Shown one piece after another: positions 6,537 to 9,018 of a stretch of DNA of 9,018 nt. Both the position numbers and the translations under genes were made by a program. Numbering within the stretch: position 1 is the stretch's first letter; every line of letters starts with the position of its first letter. The notes beneath the pieces are model-generated. The model ran no database searches. It worked only from the letters and a program-made list of their open reading frames with translations, and was not told the DNA's origin. Source of the stretch: Thermoanaerobacterales bacterium (GTDB lineage Bacteria > Bacillota > Thermosediminibacteria > Thermosediminibacterales > Tepidanaerobacteraceae); contig DUNY01000101.1 in NCBI GenBank assembly GCA_012839145.1, positions 1 through 9,018 on the forward strand, read 5' to 3'.

Positions 6537-6860
6537 TAGGAAATATACCAATTAATATGCTTTTCCTTTAGGATTATGTTTATTATTGTATTTTTACTCT
6601 TATTTAATTAGTTTTTTATAGTTTCGTTTTACTGGTTTTTAAGGCAAATCGTTTTATGAATATGACCCAGATACGCCAAAACAAGAAATGTAGCCCGTCA
6701 ATACAAAGCAATAGATTCGTTAAATAACTTAATATTTTAGATGCCTGAGAAGCTTCTAAAAATGCATAGTCAACTGTATATGTGTGATATTTATACTTTT
6801 TTGTTAACATGACAAACTTGCAAGGCAATATATTTTACTGAGCGAAAAAATTATACAGAT
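6537..6860. other. AT-rich divergent spacer
   Basis: Non-coding stretch between the his promoter and the phosphomannomutase leader. It is strongly AT-rich, with several poly-T and poly-A tracts and short dyads such as AGAAGCTTCT (6748-6757) and CTTGCAAG (6818-6825). A plus-strand -10 candidate TATACA lies at 6852-6857, but the -35 is poor. I see no RNA gene, T-box or credible CDS. A 70-codon minus-strand reading frame here has a TTG start and no SD. Confidence 0.5.
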
Positions 6861-6912
6861 AAAAACCTGATTATTCTGAGTCCTCCCTGGCTCCAAATAA
6901 TAACCGGTTTTT
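6861..6912 (+). promoter_or_regulatory. Leader hairpin upstream of phosphomannomutase, anti-SD in loop
   Basis: AAAAACC (6861-6867) pairs with GGTTTTT (6906-6912). After one mismatch and a bulge, TTATT (6871-6875) pairs with AATAA (6899-6903). The 23-nt loop contains TCCTCC (6881-6886), a perfect complement of the GGAGGA SD at 6961-6966. It could be a translational control element or a weak bidirectional terminator; no known riboswitch class is recognised. Confidence 0.35.
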
Positions 6913-6972
6913 GTGGAGATACTATTAGCGTCTGTTAATAATGTGGAAAAAACGGTAGCTGGAGGAAATGTT

Positions 6973-8334
6973 ATGAAGATAAATCCTTACATATTTCGCC
7001 AGTATGACATAAGAGGTGTTGTGGGCGAAGATTTGGATGAAAATTTTGCCAAATGGCTCGGTCAAGCTTTCGGTACCTATGCCTTGAGAAACGGTGAAAA
7101 CAAAGTCATTGTCGGTAATGATAATAGGACTTCTTCACCCTCGCTAAAAAAAGCATTAACCGAAGGTCTTTTGTCTGTCGGATGTGATGTAGTTGATATA
7201 GGAACGGTTATAACCCCCATATTTTATTACGCCAGAGTGCTTTATGACATAAACCCGGGTATAATGGTCACTGCCAGCCACAACCCGGCACGATTCAACG
7301 GTTTTAAAGTTGCCTTTGGGCCGGGAACAATATATGGTGATGAAATTCAGAATTTGAGAATTATGATGGAAAAGGGAGATTTCATATGGGGAAAGGGTTC
7401 CCTGTCTTACGAAGACCCTGTTGAAGATTATATGAACATAATCTGTGAAAAAATACACCTATCGAAAAGCATCAGAGTTGGTATGGACTGCGGAAACGGC
7501 ACAGCCTCCTTATTTGCCGAGAAACTGTTTCGTCGACTTGGAGTAGACGTTTTTCCAATTTACTGCACTTCAGATCCCACATTCCCCAACCATTTTCCTG
7601 ATCCTACCAAACCGGAAAATTTAATGGATCTACGGAATTTGGTACTTAAAGAAAATCTTGATTTGGGTATAGGCTTTGACGGAGACGGAGACCGCATTGG
7701 TGCAGTTGACGATAAAGGCAATGTAATTTACGGTGATATGCTAATGATTCTCTATTGGCGTGAAATAATGCCCAAATTTCCCGGCACTACGGCTATTGTA
7801 GAAGTTAAGTGTTCCCAAGCTCTTGTGGATGAAATAGAAAAACTGGGTGGCAAACCCATGTTTTATAAAACTGGCCATTCTTTAATTAAGGCAAAAATGA
7901 GGGAAATTGGAGCTGTGTTTACTGGTGAAATGTCAGGCCATATGTTTTTCGCCGATGAATACTACGGTTTTGATGATGCCCTATATGCCGCCGCCAGACT
8001 TTTAAGAATCCTGTCCAATTCTGACGGTAAACTCTCTGAGCTGCTGGCTGATGTGTCAAAATATTATTCAACACCGGAAATTCGTGTATCTTGCCCCGAC
8101 GAAGAAAAGCTTGAAAAAGTGGAGACTGTGAGACGGTTTTTTGAAGGCAAATATCCAATAATAGATATAGACGGAGCTCGAGTGATATATCCTGACGGTT
8201 GGGGGTTAGTAAGAAGCTCCAATACCGGACCAGAGCTGATTGTTCGGTGTGAGGCAAAAACCAATGAAGGATTGGAGAGAATAAAAGCAGAGATACAAGA
8301 AGCTTTATTGCCTTTAAGTCTTTTCAATACCTAA
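6973..8334 (+). CDS. Phosphomannomutase/phosphoglucomutase (AlgC-like)
   Basis: 453 aa, full-length alpha-D-phosphohexomutase that interconverts hexose 6- and 1-phosphates to supply nucleotide-sugar precursors for cell-surface glycans. Four domains are represented: an N-terminal FRQYDIRG (8-15), the active-site TASHNP with phosphoserine Ser102 (100-105), metal-binding DGDGDR (236-241), sugar-specificity loop GEMSGH (318-323) and C-terminal phosphate-binding RSSNTGPELIVR (414-425). The GEMSGH/RSSNTGP pattern is typical of dual PMM/PGM enzymes rather than phosphoglucosamine mutase, though substrate cannot be fixed. ATG 6973 follows GGAGG (6961-6965) by 7 nt; the in-frame GTG at 6913 has no SD. 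It is transcribed divergently from the his operon, and its 3' end overlaps the convergent gene by 11 bp. No clear terminator follows. Confidence 0.95.
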   Translation: MKINPYIFRQYDIRGVVGEDLDENFAKWLGQAFGTYALRNGENKVIVGNDNRTSSPSLKKALTEGLLSVGCDVVDIGTVITPIFYYARVLYDINPGIMVTASHNPARFNGFKVAFGPGTIYGDEIQNLRIMMEKGDFIWGKGSLSYEDPVEDYMNIICEKIHLSKSIRVGMDCGNGTASLFAEKLFRRLGVDVFPIYCTSDPTFPNHFPDPTKPENLMDLRNLVLKENLDLGIGFDGDGDRIGAVDDKGNVIYGDMLMILYWREIMPKFPGTTAIVEVKCSQALVDEIEKLGGKPMFYKTGHSLIKAKMREIGAVFTGEMSGHMFFADEYYGFDDALYAAARLLRILSNSDGKLSELLADVSKYYSTPEIRVSCPDEEKLEKVETVRRFFEGKYPIIDIDGARVIYPDGWGLVRSSNTGPELIVRCEAKTNEGLERIKAEIQEALLPLSLFNT

Positions 8335-8734
8335 ATGTCATATAACTCCATGTTAGTGGATCCGGCACCGGAAGTTGCTGATAACCGTTGGCCTGAAGCA
8401 TAACTACAAGTGAACGAAAATTTGCATTTTTATGGTGGAAATGTCTGGGCAATAAAAAAGAATTGACACAACACAACCTCTTTTCTCCCAGTAAAGCGAA
8501 ACTGCACCTGCCGCAGGTAAGATTGGATTTCCTTTTATTCATTATCATATAATAATCAAGTGAAGTTTCATTCCGGAAACTCCCGGAACATGCCATGCTG
8601 AGCTTTAATCGGTAAAGAGTAATTCTTTCCTTTCGCTCCCTGACAAAACAGTTGTCTGCCATTTTTAGTATCTTTTCAGTTGCCGGCCCCTTCGTAAAAT
8701 CCAATACATTTCTATCATACCTGAAAAAATACAT
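8324..8734 (-). CDS. Hypothetical protein, 136 aa
   Basis: I do not recognise this protein. The start ATG 8734 is preceded by AAGGAG (8745-8750) with a 10-nt spacer; a longer frame from 8767 has no such support. It begins MYFFRYDRNVLDF, is rich in Arg/Lys, and has a CGRC motif with a nearby CC pair in the second half and an HFHH run. No signal peptide or membrane helix is evident. A 136-codon open frame at this base composition is unlikely by chance, and the SD is good. However, the C-terminal third looks unlike a conserved fold, and the sequence contains several short dyads (TTCCGG/CCGGAA at 8571-8588, ACCTGC/GCAGGT at 8506-8518). It lies 107 bp downstream of glycyl-tRNA synthetase on the same strand and converges on the phosphomannomutase gene. 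Confidence 0.45.
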   Translation of the reverse strand: MYFFRYDRNVLDFTKGPATEKILKMADNCFVRERKERITLYRLKLSMACSGSFRNETSLDYYMIMNKRKSNLTCGRCSFALLGEKRLCCVNSFLLPRHFHHKNANFRSLVVMLQANGYQQLPVPDPLTWSYMTFRY

Positions 8735-8763
8735 AAACTGCCCACTCCTTATATTTAACCTGC

Positions 8764-8793
8764 CCATTGCCTAAAATTTTATTTAGGCAATGG
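8764..8793. repeat. Perfect 12-bp stem hairpin between glycyl-tRNA synthetase and the downstream ORF
   Basis: CCATTGCCTAAA (8764-8775) is the exact complement of TTTAGGCAATGG (8782-8793) around a 6-nt loop. Neither strand shows a U-run after the stem, so it is not a canonical Rho-independent terminator. It may be a U-less terminator, an mRNA processing/stability hairpin, or a leader structure 14 nt upstream of the SD of the 136-aa gene. Confidence 0.6.
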
Positions 8794-8841
8794 ACCGCTC
8801 ATACATATATAGGTTGGGCAGCTTTTTCAAAAAGTATTCAT

Positions 8842-9018
8842 TTAAAACCCTAATTTCTCCTTCAAATAATCCCTCAACTGATTAATTTCAATCCTATCTT
8901 GCTGCATTGTATCTCTGTCTCTTACAGTAACTTTTTTGTCTTCCAAACTGTCAAAGTCTACGGTAATAGCAAAGGGAGTTCCAATTTCATCTTGACGGCG
9001 ATAACGCCTACCTATACT
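8842..9018 (-). CDS. glyS: Glycyl-tRNA synthetase, C-terminal end (partial)
   Basis: Last 58 codons of a class II glycyl-tRNA synthetase of the single-polypeptide alpha2 type, which charges tRNA-Gly. The fragment begins [16 protein letters not shown] and contains [11 protein letters not shown] and VTVRDRDTM, the highly conserved end of the anticodon-binding domain, and it terminates LKEKLGF. The 5' part lies beyond the right edge. It is transcribed toward the 136-aa ORF. A tRNA-Gly gene (9-83) is at the other end of the window, but the two are separate units. Confidence 0.95.
   Translation of the reverse strand, partial: SIGRRYRRQDEIGTPFAITVDFDSLEDKKVTVRDRDTMQQDRIEINQLRDYLKEKLGF

Noticed and set aside
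6616..6828. 70-codon minus-strand reading frame in the his/phosphomannomutase spacer
   Set aside because: TTG start (or ATG at 6810) with no SD, composition of AT-rich non-coding DNA, and no recognised family. A hydrophobic stretch near the middle is probably chance.
6470..6972. His T-box riboswitch upstream of hisZ
   Set aside because: The predicted leader is about 40 nt, and no T-box motif or terminator/antiterminator pair was found in the spacer on the minus strand.
8361..8372. TCCGG-CA-CCGGA dyad as the phosphomannomutase terminator
   Set aside because: The stem is only 5 bp and no T-run follows.

Overview
The window looks like a piece of a low-to-moderate GC Clostridia (Firmicutes) chromosome. 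This rests on a compact histidine operon with hisZ and short-form hisG, a fused hisIE, strong Shine-Dalgarno (SD) sequences, CCA-encoding tRNA genes in a tight array, and a class II glycyl-tRNA synthetase of the single-chain type. The genus cannot be fixed from sequence alone; a thermophilic or syntrophic clostridial lineage is only a guess.

Layout, left to right. Positions 9-335 hold four tRNA genes on the minus strand, in transcription order Val(UAC)-Asp(GUC)-Phe(GAA)-Gly(GCC). They lie behind two tandem consensus-grade promoters (349-377 and 500-528). Positions 534-6460 hold a minus-strand histidine operon transcribed hisZ-hisG-hisC-hisB-hisA-hisF-hisIE. A promoter with an overlapping TrpR-like inverted repeat sits just upstream of hisZ (6508-6536). 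A 512-bp AT-rich divergent spacer follows. Next come a plus-strand phosphomannomutase/phosphoglucomutase (6973-8334), a convergent minus-strand gene of unknown function (8324-8734), a strong hairpin (8764-8793), and the last 58 codons of glycyl-tRNA synthetase on the minus strand, cut by the right edge.

How the genes work together: HisZ+HisG, HisE, HisI, HisA, HisF, HisB and HisC cover most steps from PRPP+ATP to histidinol phosphate. hisD (histidinol dehydrogenase) and hisH (the glutaminase partner of HisF) are absent, as is a histidinol-phosphatase. In the common clostridial order hisZGDCBHAFIE, hisD would lie between hisG and hisC and hisH between hisB and hisA. These are the only two junctions in the operon that are wide (181 and 98 bp); all others are 40 bp or less or overlap. 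The hisG-hisC junction carries a 105-bp MITE-like inverted-repeat element (4515-4619) flanked by a 6-bp direct repeat. Just downstream, hisC has its strong SD inside the open reading frame, pointing at an ATA codon instead of ATG.

The most interesting signals are therefore this apparently eroded histidine operon with a small mobile-element-like insertion, the possible non-canonical hisC start, the putative HisR/TrpR-type operator, and the tRNA promoters butted against the end of hisIE without a terminator. No defence system, CRISPR array, prophage or complete insertion sequence is visible.
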